Source: Candidatus Heimdallarchaeota archaeon (GTDB lineage: Archaea > Asgardarchaeota > Heimdallarchaeia > JABLTI01). From it: 64,000 nucleotides of DNA. The DNA lies in assembly GCA_030614005.1 (NCBI GenBank), contig JAUWKS010000007.1, positions 1 to 64,000 on the forward strand. The letters are read 5' to 3'. The notes under the pieces were generated by a model. The model had not been told where the DNA came from. It made no database searches and worked only from the letters and a program-made list of their open reading frames with translations. Every line of letters begins with the position of its first letter. Within the stretch, counting starts at the first letter, position 1. The position numbers and the translations under genes are program-made. Below, piece by piece: positions 1 to 9,264 of this stretch.

Positions 1-766
1 CTTTATTCTTTTTAGCAACGTTCTTACAAATAGCGCTAATCAAATTCTCCATGAGTTGAAGGAGCTCCTCAAAATCCATCCAAGTTGCTTCAACTTCTGC
101 ATGCCAAAATTCTGTGACGTGCCTGGCAGATTTCGATTTTTCTGCTCGGAAAGACGGAGCAATGGTATATGCTTTTTCCACGGAATAAATGAAATTCTCT
201 GCGTATAATTGCCAGCTTTGACTCAAAAATACCGTTTTGTCAAAATATTCAACCTCGAATAATGTAGACCCACCTTCTGAACCGGCAGTAGTAAAGATTG
301 GAGGTTGTACCTCGGTATAATCATTTTTTCGAAAATAATTATGAATCGCTTCAAAAACTGAAGATCGAATCTTAAGCATTGAAGTTAATCTTTGTGAACG
401 AAGAGCAAGATGACGAACATCCAATAGTAGCTCTTGGCTCTGATCTTTTGAAATGGGGAATTTTTCTGCTTTTCCAACAATTTCAATTTCAGATGCTTTA
501 ATCTCAAATCCACCTGGTGCACGAGAATCCTCAGCAAGAAGTCCAGTGATGTAAAGTGCCGACTCGTATCCAATTGAATCAGCGATAGCATACGCCTCGG
601 GATTATTCTCTTTATTAACTGAAACTTGAATGCGACCTGTAGAGTCACGGATAGTTAAGAAAGCAATCTTTTTGCTGCTTCTCTTTCGAGCAACCCAACC
701 TCTAAGGTGGATAGCTTCGCCGGCTTGTTTTCCAGTTAATAAATCAATAATAGGTATGTATGTCAT
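1..766 (-). CDS. asnS: Asparaginyl-tRNA synthetase, N-terminal part (cut by window edge)
   Basis: Charges tRNA-Asn with asparagine in the cytoplasm. The visible 255 residues start at ATG 766 (MTYIPIIDLL) and contain the N-terminal OB-fold anticodon-binding domain (about 18-100), a linker ending in LLLDVRHLALRS, and the start of the class II catalytic core. Motif 2 reads SFRAEKSKSARHVTEFWHAE, which matches archaeal AsnRS (FRAEKS.T.RHLTEFWH) better than AspRS. The C-terminal half, including motif 3, lies beyond position 1. It is a shadowed frame missed by simple ORF calling because it has no stop inside the window. AspRS of the non-discriminating type is the only serious alternative. Confidence 0.88.
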   Translation of the reverse strand, partial: MTYIPIIDLLTGKQAGEAIHLRGWVARKRSSKKIAFLTIRDSTGRIQVSVNKENNPEAYAIADSIGYESALYITGLLAEDSRAPGGFEIKASEIEIVGKAEKFPISKDQSQELLLDVRHLALRSQRLTSMLKIRSSVFEAIHNYFRKNDYTEVQPPIFTTAGSEGGSTLFEVEYFDKTVFLSQSWQLYAENFIYSVEKAYTIAPSFRAEKSKSARHVTEFWHAEVEATWMDFEELLQLMENLISAICKNVAKKNK

Positions 767-884
767 AAAATATACCACCAGTATTTGATGGAAGAATTAA
801 TTACCTTCTTAAAATTTTCCCAAGTAGTGAGAAGGCATTCATTGTAGCTAGCTATAACTAAAATGATTAATTATCAAGCTGTTT

Positions 885-1196
885 TTATTGAACATTTTTC
901 ATTCGTCTAAGACAAAAATCGCGTAAAATGACCATCTCTCCGAAAATTGCTATTTGATCGACGTGTGGTTGCTCACCGTTTGTTTCTTGTGCCAAAATTT
1001 CTCGTGCTTTATCTGCTAATACTTGATATCGTTTGACAAAGAGTGCTATATTATCACCATTATTTTGCTTAGTTATTTTTTCGAAATCAATATCTACCTT
1101 CTGAAATGCTTTCGCTAATGTTTGATACGAAACTGCTTGAGTGACTTCAAGTAAGAAGTCTGTTATTACTTGTTGCTTTTCAGATTTCATTGTCAT
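885..1196 (-). CDS. Small helical hypothetical protein
   Basis: I do not recognise this 103-residue protein. It is predicted to be mostly alpha-helical, soluble and mixed-charge, with no membrane segment, cysteine cluster or nucleotide-binding motif. It starts at ATG 1196; a second in-frame ATG lies two codons later. A purine-rich GAGGTAAGAGTGAG stretch precedes the start and could act as ribosome binding site. It sits alone on the minus strand between AsnRS and a methyltransferase, about 200 bases downstream of the latter, so it may be a separate unit. Reality as a gene is supported by length, an orderly helical pattern and the absence of a better ORF there. Confidence 0.6.
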   Translation of the reverse strand: MTMKSEKQQVITDFLLEVTQAVSYQTLAKAFQKVDIDFEKITKQNNGDNIALFVKRYQVLADKAREILAQETNGEQPHVDQIAIFGEMVILRDFCLRRMKNVQ

Positions 1197-1265
1197 TGTT
1201 TCTCACTCTTACCTCAGCAGGTTTTCTTTTAAAAGGTCTAAATGTAATTAGATGGAAGCAAGTTT

Positions 1266-1284
1266 GCCCATCGAAAAAATGGGC
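1266..1284. terminator. Short perfect hairpin downstream of the methyltransferase
   Basis: GCCCAT pairs with ATGGGC around a seven-base loop; TTTT follows on the plus strand and the loop is T-rich when read on the minus strand. It lies in the gap between two minus-strand genes, so it could end the acyl-CoA synthetase/methyltransferase transcript. Weak evidence. Confidence 0.3.
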
Positions 1285-1395
1285 TTTTGAACATGCTCCC
1301 TTACTAGCAAAGTTTCTGTGATTCTCCTGTTACATTATTTTACATACAATGACATATAAAAACATTTTCAAACTGGAGATAATTAGCGAAAAAAA

Positions 1396-2037
1396 TTATT
1401 TTTTCTTACAGAGAACACCGATATCTTCGACATCTGCAGTCCAGTGTTCATTTATTTGTAAATTCGTTTGCATAATAAGTTCTGAAAGTTTATCTCGAGA
1501 CCATGTTTTTCGTAAGATAGAGATTACGATTAAAGTATCTTTGGTGGATATGCGAATCATTTCGTGTAATGTTTGTTCAGGTTTGGGTAGATTTTGTAAG
1601 TGTGTGATAGAAAAGACTTGCGAGAAAGTTAAATCTCGAATTGGTAATGCATCGGAATCTGCAACAATAAAATCGATAGTGGGATATTTTTCATGAGCAA
1701 TTTTAATCATTTCAAGAGAAAGATCTATGCCAACAAATTTCGTCCCATTGGTTTCTGTTTCAGAGATGATGTTAAGAAAAGTACCCGTACCGCAACCAAC
1801 ATCGAGAATGGCTTTGCTTTCTCTAATATCCACTCGGGAGAAAATTTCTCGATATTTTTTATCTTGGATAAAATTGTAACGATTATCATATATTTCTGCT
1901 GAAGAATCATATCTTCTAGCAATTTCTTTCTTGTTTACCAAATGTTGTTCCCGAGCCTTTAATAATAGAATATAATTTTTTTTCAAAAGTTTTGGATGAA
2001 AAAAATGGAAAGGAAATTTAACAGTCCATTTTCTCAC
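1396..2037 (-). CDS. Class I SAM-dependent methyltransferase
   Basis: A 213-residue Rossmann-fold methyltransferase of the Methyltransf_11 type; the substrate is unknown. SAM motif I is ILDVGCGTGTFL near residue 78, followed by an acidic residue at the end of strand 2 (FVGIDLS), a motif resembling DSDALPI, and the motif-IV region FSITHLQNLPKP. The GTG start at 2037 lies five bases after the stop of the acyl-CoA synthetase gene, so the two are probably one operon. The first 35 residues are basic and aromatic and unlike the usual N-terminus; a later GTG giving VNKKEIARRYD is a plausible alternative start. A link to CoA-ester metabolism is suggested only by position. Confidence 0.8.
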   Translation of the reverse strand: MRKWTVKFPFHFFHPKLLKKNYILLLKAREQHLVNKKEIARRYDSSAEIYDNRYNFIQDKKYREIFSRVDIRESKAILDVGCGTGTFLNIISETETNGTKFVGIDLSLEMIKIAHEKYPTIDFIVADSDALPIRDLTFSQVFSITHLQNLPKPEQTLHEMIRISTKDTLIVISILRKTWSRDKLSELIMQTNLQINEHWTADVEDIGVLCKKK

Positions 2038-2041
2038 TTTA

Positions 2042-2767
2042 CTAATTTTTTTCTGTAAGGATTATTCGTGCATCAACTGTTAAAAGATTATCATTATAAG
2101 CAAATATTGGATTGAGATCAATTTCTAAAATATCATCAATAAAGTCTACACTTAATTTGGAAATTTTAAGTAAGACATCGATTACCTGGTTCAAATCTAC
2201 ATTGGGTCCTCCACGAAAACCTTGTAACATCGGTAGAGCTTTAATTTCGTGAATCATTTGTTTAGCATCTCTTTCTGTTATAGGAGCAATTCTAAAAGAA
2301 ACATCTTTTAGTAATTCAACAAATATGCCTCCTAAACCAAACATTATTGCTGGACCAAAGGTAGGGTCTCGAGTAACTCCAACAATGATTTCTGTAGAGG
2401 GTTTAACCATTTTTTCGATTAACACACCGCGAATTTCGGCATCTTTTTTGTATTGTTTTGCATTTGCAACAATTTCATTAAATGCTTCTTCAGCTTCTTT
2501 TTCGGAATGAATATTTAGTTTTACTCCTCCAGCATCAGTTTTGTGAATAATATGTGGGGAAAGAATCTTCATAACAATAGGAAAACCAATTTTCTTGGCC
2601 ACTTCTTTTGCTTCTCCAGCATTTGCTGCGACATGGAAATCTGTAGTTGCTATTCCTACTTCTTTAATAAGAGCTTTAGATTCGGGTTCGAGTAAGAAAA
2701 GTCTATTTTCTTTCCTAGCAGTTGCAATTATTTCCTGTATTTTTTTTGACAAAATTACACAATCCAA
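2042..2767 (-). CDS. ADP-forming acetyl/acyl-CoA synthetase, beta subunit (ATP-grasp)
   Basis: The beta subunit of ADP-forming acyl-CoA synthetase, which with the alpha subunit converts acyl-CoA, ADP and phosphate to acid, CoA and ATP. This is the main substrate-level phosphorylation step of peptide-fermenting archaea. The 241 residues match a stand-alone beta subunit. The ATP-grasp signatures FPIVMKILSPHIIHKTDAGG (about 67-86) and MFGLGGIFVELLKDVSFRIAP (C-terminal half) are visible. No alpha subunit occurs in the window, so it must be encoded elsewhere. The start is TTG 2767; no ATG is available nearby and no strong Shine-Dalgarno is seen. It is followed closely by a methyltransferase gene. 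Confidence 0.88.
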   Translation of the reverse strand: MDCVILSKKIQEIIATARKENRLFLLEPESKALIKEVGIATTDFHVAANAGEAKEVAKKIGFPIVMKILSPHIIHKTDAGGVKLNIHSEKEAEEAFNEIVANAKQYKKDAEIRGVLIEKMVKPSTEIIVGVTRDPTFGPAIMFGLGGIFVELLKDVSFRIAPITERDAKQMIHEIKALPMLQGFRGGPNVDLNQVIDVLLKISKLSVDFIDDILEIDLNPIFAYNDNLLTVDARIILTEKN

Positions 2768-2857
2768 TTATTTTATAATCACCGAAGCACGTTCCTTTTT
2801 TAAAAATTTGGTAAACCTCCTTTTTGTGACGTTATTCTTTTAGAGCAAATTGACCAC

Positions 2858-2866
2858 AAATATAAA
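2858..2866 (+). promoter_or_regulatory. TATA box for the dehydrogenase operon
   Basis: AAATATAAA lies about 50 bases before the ATG at 2915, which would put transcription start near 2888 and leave a short leader containing the GGAG ribosome binding site at 2902-2905. Confidence 0.45.
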
Positions 2867-2914
2867 AAACAAACACAATGCATTACGAAACGCTTTATCG
2901 TGGAGTATTTCCTT

Positions 2915-4990
2915 ATGAAAAACCAAATCAAAGAGCACCCAATTCTTCAACCGAAAAAAGAGAAGAAAGTCAAGTTCACCTTTGATGATCAAGAATTAGA
3001 AGGTTTTGTAGGAATGGCTGTTTCATCAGCACTCTTTCTAAATGATATCAAAATCTTTGGTCGACATTATATTGATAACAGCCCTCAGGGAATTTTTTGT
3101 GCAAATGGACAATGCGCTCAATGCACACTAATTATTGATGGTATACCAAAGAAATCTTGTATGACACCCTTAGAAGGCGGGATGACAATCACAAGTTGTG
3201 AAGGTGTACCAACATTACCAACAAGCAATCAAGCAGTAAAAGTTTCTGATATCAAACAACAAGAAATAGATGTACTGATCATTGGAGGAGGACCTGCTGG
3301 ATTGTCTGCAGCAAAAATATTGGGTGAAAAAGGTGTGAAAGTATTACTGGTTGATGATAAGGATAGATTGGGTGGCAAATTAGTTTTACAAACACACAAG
3401 TTTTTCGGTTCATCAGAAGATGTGTATGCAGGAACAAGAGGAATTGAAATTGCAGATATTCTGAGTGAATCTATAAATTCTCTCGACAGTGTTGAGATTT
3501 GGTTGGAAAGCACTGCATTAGCAGTTTACAGTGATAAATTAATTGGTATTTTACGAGCAAATCAAGAATATATTCTGATTAAAACTAATCATCTGTTAGT
3601 TGCTACTGGTGCTAGAGAGAAGATGCTCACTTTTCAAGGAAATACATTGCCAGGTGTATATGGAGCTGGCGCATTTCAAACATTGGTTAATCGTGATTTA
3701 GTAAAAGCTTCTAATAGAATTTTCATCATTGGAGGGGGAAATGTAGGTTTAATTGCGGGATATCATGCTATACAAGCAGGAATCGAAGTTGTTGGTCTTG
3801 TAGAAGCATTACCTTATTGTGGTGGATACAAAGTTCATGAAGATAAACTTCACCGATCAGGTGTTCCTATTTACACATCACATACGATACTCTCAGCAAA
3901 TGGAGATGAAAAAGTTGAATCAGTAACAATTGCAGAATTAGACAAGGAATGGCATCCAAAAACCGGAACAGAAAAAACATACGAATGTGATACTGTTCTT
4001 ATCGCCGTAGGTTTAACTCCTGTTGATGAATGTTTTCAGAAAGCAAAACATTACGGACTAGATGTTTGGACTGCTGGCGATGCGGCTGAAATTGCCGAAG
4101 CATCTGCAGCAATATTTACTGGAAGAATTGCCGGAGTGAAGATACTCGAGTCAATGGGGATTGATACAGGTGAAAATATCGCTGAATTGGAGGAAAAAGC
4201 AACAATAATGAAAAGTCGACCTGCACTACCAAAAGATATTTCGGTTCCTGAAAAAGAAGAAGGCGTATTCCCCATTTTCCATTGTTATCAAGAAATTCCC
4301 TGTGATCCGTGCACTACTGTTTGCCCACACGATCAGATCAAGCTAAATAGTGGATCTATTGTTGCAATTCCATATTTTGTTGGTGATCATGAATGTACAG
4401 GTTGTGGGAAATGTGTTGCAGTTTGTCCAGGATTAGCTATTACATTAGTTGATTACCGTAAAGATAAAGAAAATCCCCTTGTCACACTTCCTATAGAGCT
4501 AGGGAAAAAATCAGTTCAAAAAGGAGACAAAGTATTAGTTATGAGTAACACTGGCGATTTGGGTGAATATGAAGTTCATCGAGTCAGGATTCTCAAAGAT
4601 TATCCAAGAACTGAATTAGTATCAGTTCATTTACCGAAAGATATAGCTAAATATGCAACCGGAATTCGTGTTCAAAGAATTGAAGTGACAGAGCCAATGG
4701 AAATTTATCATAAACCACCATTAGCAGATGAAGCGATTGTTTGTCGGTGTGAACGAGTAACAGCCGGACAAGTTCGGAAGTGGATTAAAAAAGGAGTCAC
4801 AGATATTAACGAGCTGAAAGCGATAACTCGAGCAGGAATGGGAGCTTGCGGAGGCAAAACATGCACTCTACTAATAAATCGTTTATTTAGAGAGGAAGGA
4901 ATTAAAGATATCACTCCAGGAACACCACGCCCATTATTTGTTGAGGTTCCACTAGGAATTTTTGCCCAGACAAAGGAGATGAAAAAATAG
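2915..4990 (+). CDS. Fe-S flavoprotein, electron-transfer subunit of a proline/sarcosine-type dehydrogenase (fused)
   Basis: A 691-residue redox protein expected to pass electrons from the flavoprotein encoded next. Domains in order: an N-terminal [2Fe-2S] ferredoxin-like domain with C62, C67, C70 and C82 (CANGQCAQC then C); an FAD/NAD(P) pyridine nucleotide-disulfide oxidoreductase module with LIIGGGPAGLSAA and IIGGGNVGL dinucleotide folds; a ferredoxin-like domain with CDPCTTVCPH and CTGCGKCVAVCPG; and a C-terminal BFD-like [2Fe-2S] domain (CRCERVTAGQ ... GACGGKTC). Thermococcal L-proline dehydrogenase alpha, gamma and delta subunits carry these parts separately; here they are one chain. 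ATG 2915 is preferred over GTG 2900 because GGAG (2902-2905) precedes it at good spacing. Sarcosine oxidase alpha and cyanide synthase HcnAB are relatives, so the substrate is inferred. Confidence 0.82.
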   Translation: MKNQIKEHPILQPKKEKKVKFTFDDQELEGFVGMAVSSALFLNDIKIFGRHYIDNSPQGIFCANGQCAQCTLIIDGIPKKSCMTPLEGGMTITSCEGVPTLPTSNQAVKVSDIKQQEIDVLIIGGGPAGLSAAKILGEKGVKVLLVDDKDRLGGKLVLQTHKFFGSSEDVYAGTRGIEIADILSESINSLDSVEIWLESTALAVYSDKLIGILRANQEYILIKTNHLLVATGAREKMLTFQGNTLPGVYGAGAFQTLVNRDLVKASNRIFIIGGGNVGLIAGYHAIQAGIEVVGLVEALPYCGGYKVHEDKLHRSGVPIYTSHTILSANGDEKVESVTIAELDKEWHPKTGTEKTYECDTVLIAVGLTPVDECFQKAKHYGLDVWTAGDAAEIAEASAAIFTGRIAGVKILESMGIDTGENIAELEEKATIMKSRPALPKDISVPEKEEGVFPIFHCYQEIPCDPCTTVCPHDQIKLNSGSIVAIPYFVGDHECTGCGKCVAVCPGLAITLVDYRKDKENPLVTLPIELGKKSVQKGDKVLVMSNTGDLGEYEVHRVRILKDYPRTELVSVHLPKDIAKYATGIRVQRIEVTEPMEIYHKPPLADEAIVCRCERVTAGQVRKWIKKGVTDINELKAITRAGMGACGGKTCTLLINRLFREEGIKDITPGTPRPLFVEVPLGIFAQTKEMKK

Positions 4991-6156
4991 TGGTACACTA
5001 CGATGTTATCATCATTGGAGCAGGAAGTGCAGGTGTTCCAGCAACAAGAGAAATAGCAAAAAGTGGTCTAAGCGTTCTTTGTATTGATAGTAAGCCTTCC
5101 CCAGGCCAAGGTGACAATAAACATGCAATTGGTGGTTTAAGAGCTACACATAGTCAAAAATCGAAAATCAAAGTTTGTTTAAGGTCGCTGGAAATTCTTA
5201 GCACGTGGAAGGAAAAGCACGACGAAAATATCGATTGGGTTCAAGGAGGATATCTTTTTGTTGCCTACAGAGAGCAAGAGAAGAAGATCTTTCAAGAAAC
5301 AGTTGCCTTTCAGAAGAAACAAGGATTGGATATTTCTTGGAAAGAAGCAGATGAAGTAAAAGCTCTAGTTCCAGGAATCAATGAGGAGGATCTTCTAGGG
5401 GGAACATATTCACCAAAGGATGGTAATGCAAGTTCTCTACTAACCAACCACGTGTTCTACACCAGTGCATTAGAATATGGAGCAGACTTTCGATTCAAGG
5501 AACCAGTTAAAGATCTAATAATTAGTCGTGGAGAAGTGCAAAGCGTAACTACGACAAAAGGAACTTATAGCGCTGATTTTGTAATAAATGCTGCTGGAGC
5601 ACACGCACAATACATTGCTAATATGGCTGGGTTAATTGTTCCTGTGATACCTGATATGCACGAAGCCGGAATCACAGAGCCTGTAAAACGGTTCTTTTCT
5701 CCAATGATCGTAGATATTCGTCCAAAAGTTAACAAAGCATTTGGCAATTCAAAGAATTATTATTTTTATCAAAATCATTTAGGGCAGATAATATTCTGTA
5801 TTACTCCTGATCCACCGATGTACGGTTTGAGTACAGAAGAAACCAGTATGTTTCTTCCACAAGTAGCTCAACGAATGGTAAACTTACTTCCAAGATTAAC
5901 TAATCTTAAAGTGCGACGAACCTGGAGAGGACGATATCCAAGCACTCCAGATGCAAGTCCAATAGTTGGTCCAGTAAATGGATTAGAGGGATACTTTAAT
6001 CTAGTAGGATTGGGTGGACAAGGATTGATGTTGGGACCAGGATTAGGGGAATTAACTGCAAGATTTGTTAACAATAAACTAACTAGAGAAGATGAAGAAG
6101 TTCTTGAAGAATTTTCCCTATATAGAGAATTTAGCAAAGAAGAACTTTTGAAATAG
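4990..6156 (+). CDS. FAD-dependent amine/proline dehydrogenase, DAO family (catalytic subunit)
   Basis: A 388-residue D-amino-acid-oxidase-fold flavoenzyme, the length of thermococcal L-proline dehydrogenase beta and sarcosine oxidase beta subunits. It oxidises a secondary amine or amino acid and hands electrons to the upstream Fe-S subunit. The N-terminal dinucleotide-binding motif is VIIIGAGSAGVPATREIAKS; FAD contacts near the C-terminus include GLGGQGLMLGPGLGELTA. The GTG start overlaps the preceding stop by one base (TAGTG), with AAGGAG upstream at 4973-4978, indicating translational coupling. The substrate cannot be fixed from sequence: proline, sarcosine and glycine-like amines are all possible. 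Membership of the complex is confident, the substrate is not. Confidence 0.82.
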   Translation: MVHYDVIIIGAGSAGVPATREIAKSGLSVLCIDSKPSPGQGDNKHAIGGLRATHSQKSKIKVCLRSLEILSTWKEKHDENIDWVQGGYLFVAYREQEKKIFQETVAFQKKQGLDISWKEADEVKALVPGINEEDLLGGTYSPKDGNASSLLTNHVFYTSALEYGADFRFKEPVKDLIISRGEVQSVTTTKGTYSADFVINAAGAHAQYIANMAGLIVPVIPDMHEAGITEPVKRFFSPMIVDIRPKVNKAFGNSKNYYFYQNHLGQIIFCITPDPPMYGLSTEETSMFLPQVAQRMVNLLPRLTNLKVRRTWRGRYPSTPDASPIVGPVNGLEGYFNLVGLGGQGLMLGPGLGELTARFVNNKLTREDEEVLEEFSLYREFSKEELLK

Positions 6157-6321
6157 TAAAGTTCTCTCAAATGCTTATCGTACGATCTATTTGGGAGGAC
6201 AATTTAACTCTTAAACAAGCAAAGGAAAAATTTTCGCTCCAAAACAATCTTTCGTATGATTTTTTTTCGAATCGCTTCTTATTATATATCAATATTCAGA
6301 ATTATTTGTTGATATATAATA

Positions 6322-6492
6322 ATGGAGACACACAAAAAAATGAAAAAAATAAATCCCCGAATTATTTCAATTGCTATGATTTTGTTATCACTACTCTTTG
6401 CTGGCGGATTCGCTGCTAAAGAAATAATTTCTCCAAGTGGTGGTGGAACCACTGGAGCAATTGGCGAGGAAATCAACCCCAACGGTGGATGA
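6322..6492 (+). CDS. Small single-pass or secreted peptide
   Basis: A 56-residue ORF (or 50 residues from ATG 6340). After a basic start (MKKINPR) there is one hydrophobic stretch, IISIAMILLSLLFAGGFAA, then a short Gly/Thr/Pro-rich tail ending NPNGG. This looks like a signal peptide or single membrane anchor with a short exposed tail. A good TATA-like sequence, ATTATATAT at 6281-6289, lies about 35 bases upstream of the first ATG, which fits a short-leader transcript. A longer overlapping ORF in another frame from 6171 has no such organisation and was rejected. The function is unknown; no homologue is recognised. Confidence 0.5.
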   Translation: METHKKMKKINPRIISIAMILLSLLFAGGFAAKEIISPSGGGTTGAIGEEINPNGG

Positions 6493-6547
6493 AAGATCTC
6501 ACCAATCTTTTCAATATTTTATACTTTTATCGTCAAAAAAGATTTTT

Positions 6548-8866
6548 TTATATTTTAGTAGGAAGAAAAATTTCTTTAGCTATTTTACCGAGAGCAAATT
6601 TATGTGATTGTTTTAATTTTTGACTGTTTTCTTTATCAGTTAATGCTTGTACTATTTTATCTTGGGAAGGCATTTCCAGTTGATGTATGAAATTTGATAA
6701 TTTGTTCAGGGCACCGTAAGATGGACCTTTAAATACATAACAAAAACGTAGAGTTTCTTTGAATTGAAGTACCAATGTATAATCTTGATGTTTTATACGC
6801 TCGATAGATCCTTCTGTTGCAAAAGCCTCTTGCATGAATGAATTAATTGCTGTAAGAAATCCTCCCACAAGTAAATCATTAAATTGTTCTTCTTGACCAA
6901 AGTTTTGTGAGAACAAAGGTATCCCATCTTCTGCTACTATTAATAATAAAATTGGTTCTTCTTCTATAAATTTAGGCGTTTCAACTGCTCTTTTTTGAAT
7001 CATCCTAAGAATATTTTCTTCTAAATTCGTATGTGAAAGTCTTTCGCTGATAGATGGTTTTTTATCTGTGAACTCTTCCCACATAGCCTTCTCCTCAAAG
7101 TAAAAATCATACTCGCCTGAGATTTTCATCGCTAAACGTTTCAAACCTTTTTCTTCTGCAGTTAGCTGTGCTTGATTCAATAATTGTTGAGCATGAGGAA
7201 TATCAAGCTCGACCAAAGATAATTGCGCTTGTAAGAAATATGTTTCAACGAGAAGTGGAAACGATTTTTGTTCTTTAGCAATTGCTAGCTGCTTTTCCAT
7301 TAACTTTTTTAAATCTTGAAGTGCTCCTTCATCCCCTGTTAATTGTAATTCTGTAAGATATAGATCTGATAGATTTATTAAAGCAACCAAAAATACTTCA
7401 AAATTTATTATTTCTTCATCTAGCACTTGTGAAAGCAATTTCTCTGCATCTGCTCTGTTCTTTGCTCGTTTGTTCATTTTCAGAAGTAATGCTTCGCTAA
7501 CTCGAGCCAACTGATTAATTAGCTTATCTTCTTCTTGTTCATTGATTTTTTGTAACTGTGCTAAAGATTTTTCTGCCTGTTCGAGCTGGTCAATATCAAT
7601 CAGAAGAGATATTCGAAAGAAGTACACTTCAGCAATTCGACGCAAATTCCCGGACTCTTTGAAAATCTCTAACCCTTTGCTGAAAAATTCCAGTGCTTTT
7701 TTAGCTTCACCTTTCTGTTGGAAGACCAGGCCAATATTAACATAAGCAAGAGCCATAGGAATGCTTTTTCCACCGATTTTTTGGTATACTTCTAAACTCT
7801 CTTGGTAATAGCTTAAAGCTTCATCTAGTTCTCCTTTCAACCGGAGAATTTCACCAATATTTCCAAGGAAAATCACCATCCCGTCGATATTTTCTATTTC
7901 TCTATTCATTTCCAAACTTTTTTGATAATAATCTAATGCTTGGTTCAGTTCTCCTTTTGAATGATGCACAATTCCAATACTACCAAGGTTTTTTGCTAGT
8001 ATTTGCTTATCTTGTAATTGTTCACAAATTTTCAAACTCTGTTTAAAATAACCTAAAGCTTGATCTAATTCTCCCTTCATTGCATGATTAATTCCAATAC
8101 TCCCAAGGCTATTCGCCAAAATATGCTTATCATTTATTTCTTTACAAGCTTCTAAACACAGAGTAAAATAATTTAATGCTTGGTCTAATTCCCCTTTGTC
8201 TGTATAGACATTTCCAACATTCATAAGGTTCTTTGCGAAATTTCGCTTGTTTCCTATTTCTTCCCAAAGGTTCAAGCTCTTCTGGAAAAAGCCTAGTGCT
8301 AAATCCAGTTCACCTTTCGTGCCATACATCAGAGCAATATTTGTGAATACTTTTGCTTTACCGTAACTGTGATCTATTTTTTCAAAAAGCTTTAAGCTTT
8401 TCTCAGTTAAACTAATGGCTTGTGTAAGATCACCACTATTTTGAGCTAGTTTTCCTTTGTAATTCAAAACTATTGCATTATGATGTATAGTCATATCATT
8501 ATTTTTTTCATCAAGATCAAGTTTCTTTTTCTGCTGTTCAATTTGATCAATTAATAAAGTACAAACATCAAATTCCTTTAACTTTAAATTATTTTTTACT
8601 TTTAGCAAAAGGCTGCGAATAATTAACAGTGTATTTTTAAAATTATGACTTGCTTTCAAAGACTCTTCTGCTAACAAATGACTTTTTTCGTATTCTCCCT
8701 GTTCATAAAATAAATTGCTTTTAAGAAGATTGTAAGCAATATTCTCTTCACCTGTGAGATCCATTTCTTCTTTTAATTTATTTAGATTCAACAACGCTAA
8801 ATCAATTTTTCCTTCAAATAATAATTGTTCTGCTTTTTGAAGATTTTTAAATTGACTTCTGAACAT
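6548..8866 (-). CDS. TPR-repeat protein with C-terminal longin-like domain
   Basis: A 772-residue cytoplasmic scaffold. Residues 15 to about 420 are tandem tetratricopeptide repeats of about 40 residues, with the recurring core GELDQALGYFKQSL; helical repeats continue, less regular, to about 600. The last 160 residues form an alpha/beta domain (EEEPILLLIVAEDGIPLFSQ, then FLTAINSF) that resembles the longin/roadblock-like domains in three other proteins of this window. TPR arrays bind partner peptides, and the terminal domain suggests a sensor or small-GTPase-linked role; both are family inference. ATG 8866 is supported by a minus-strand TATA-like AATTATATAT at 8915-8924. No signal peptide or membrane segment is seen. 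Confidence 0.85.
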   Translation of the reverse strand: MFRSQFKNLQKAEQLLFEGKIDLALLNLNKLKEEMDLTGEENIAYNLLKSNLFYEQGEYEKSHLLAEESLKASHNFKNTLLIIRSLLLKVKNNLKLKEFDVCTLLIDQIEQQKKKLDLDEKNNDMTIHHNAIVLNYKGKLAQNSGDLTQAISLTEKSLKLFEKIDHSYGKAKVFTNIALMYGTKGELDLALGFFQKSLNLWEEIGNKRNFAKNLMNVGNVYTDKGELDQALNYFTLCLEACKEINDKHILANSLGSIGINHAMKGELDQALGYFKQSLKICEQLQDKQILAKNLGSIGIVHHSKGELNQALDYYQKSLEMNREIENIDGMVIFLGNIGEILRLKGELDEALSYYQESLEVYQKIGGKSIPMALAYVNIGLVFQQKGEAKKALEFFSKGLEIFKESGNLRRIAEVYFFRISLLIDIDQLEQAEKSLAQLQKINEQEEDKLINQLARVSEALLLKMNKRAKNRADAEKLLSQVLDEEIINFEVFLVALINLSDLYLTELQLTGDEGALQDLKKLMEKQLAIAKEQKSFPLLVETYFLQAQLSLVELDIPHAQQLLNQAQLTAEEKGLKRLAMKISGEYDFYFEEKAMWEEFTDKKPSISERLSHTNLEENILRMIQKRAVETPKFIEEEPILLLIVAEDGIPLFSQNFGQEEQFNDLLVGGFLTAINSFMQEAFATEGSIERIKHQDYTLVLQFKETLRFCYVFKGPSYGALNKLSNFIHQLEMPSQDKIVQALTDKENSQKLKQSHKFALGKIAKEIFLPTKI

Positions 8867-9264
8867 CCACTTTACCCCTACACAATTAAATTAAGAAAAT
8901 TAATCAATGTTTCGAATTATATATCATTCCATCTACTGTAATTGCTATTTCTTTTGTTAAAATAAATAGATTTTCCTAATTTAGTTAATAAAACGTTAAA
9001 AAAATAATTAAAAAGAGCAAGAAGATGCTCACTCTAGTAAAACTAAGATTGCATAATTCTGCAGGTTTGAGATTAACTTTTGGTACTTTAGGTGTTGTTC
9101 CTTTCAAGTAAGAAGTTGCTCCTATTAAGATGTCCCCAACTGGACAAGCATTTCTTTAGCTATGCAGAATAATAAAGCTACATAAAGTTCAATAAAACAG
9201 AGATTTATTCATTATTTAAATAGTATATCTTTCGACGTTGAACCAAAATAAGTGGTGTTTCTTA
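8867..9264. other. Intergenic region between divergent TPR genes
   Basis: About 400 bases without a convincing gene. It holds the minus-strand TATA-like box at 8915-8924 for the large TPR gene and, at the other end, an AT-rich TTATTTAAATAG at 9212-9223 that could serve the plus-strand gene at 9265. A 28-codon ORF at 9025-9111 has no ribosome binding site or recognisable content. I see no structured RNA. Confidence 0.5.

Noticed and set aside
6171..6419. 82-codon plus-strand ORF after the dehydrogenase operon
   Set aside because: It overlaps the better-organised small membrane peptide in another frame, has no ribosome binding site and reads as AT-rich noise.
9025..9111. 28-codon ORF (MLTLVKLRLHNSAG...) between the TPR genes
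   Set aside because: No ribosome binding site, no recognisable content, length within chance for this base composition.
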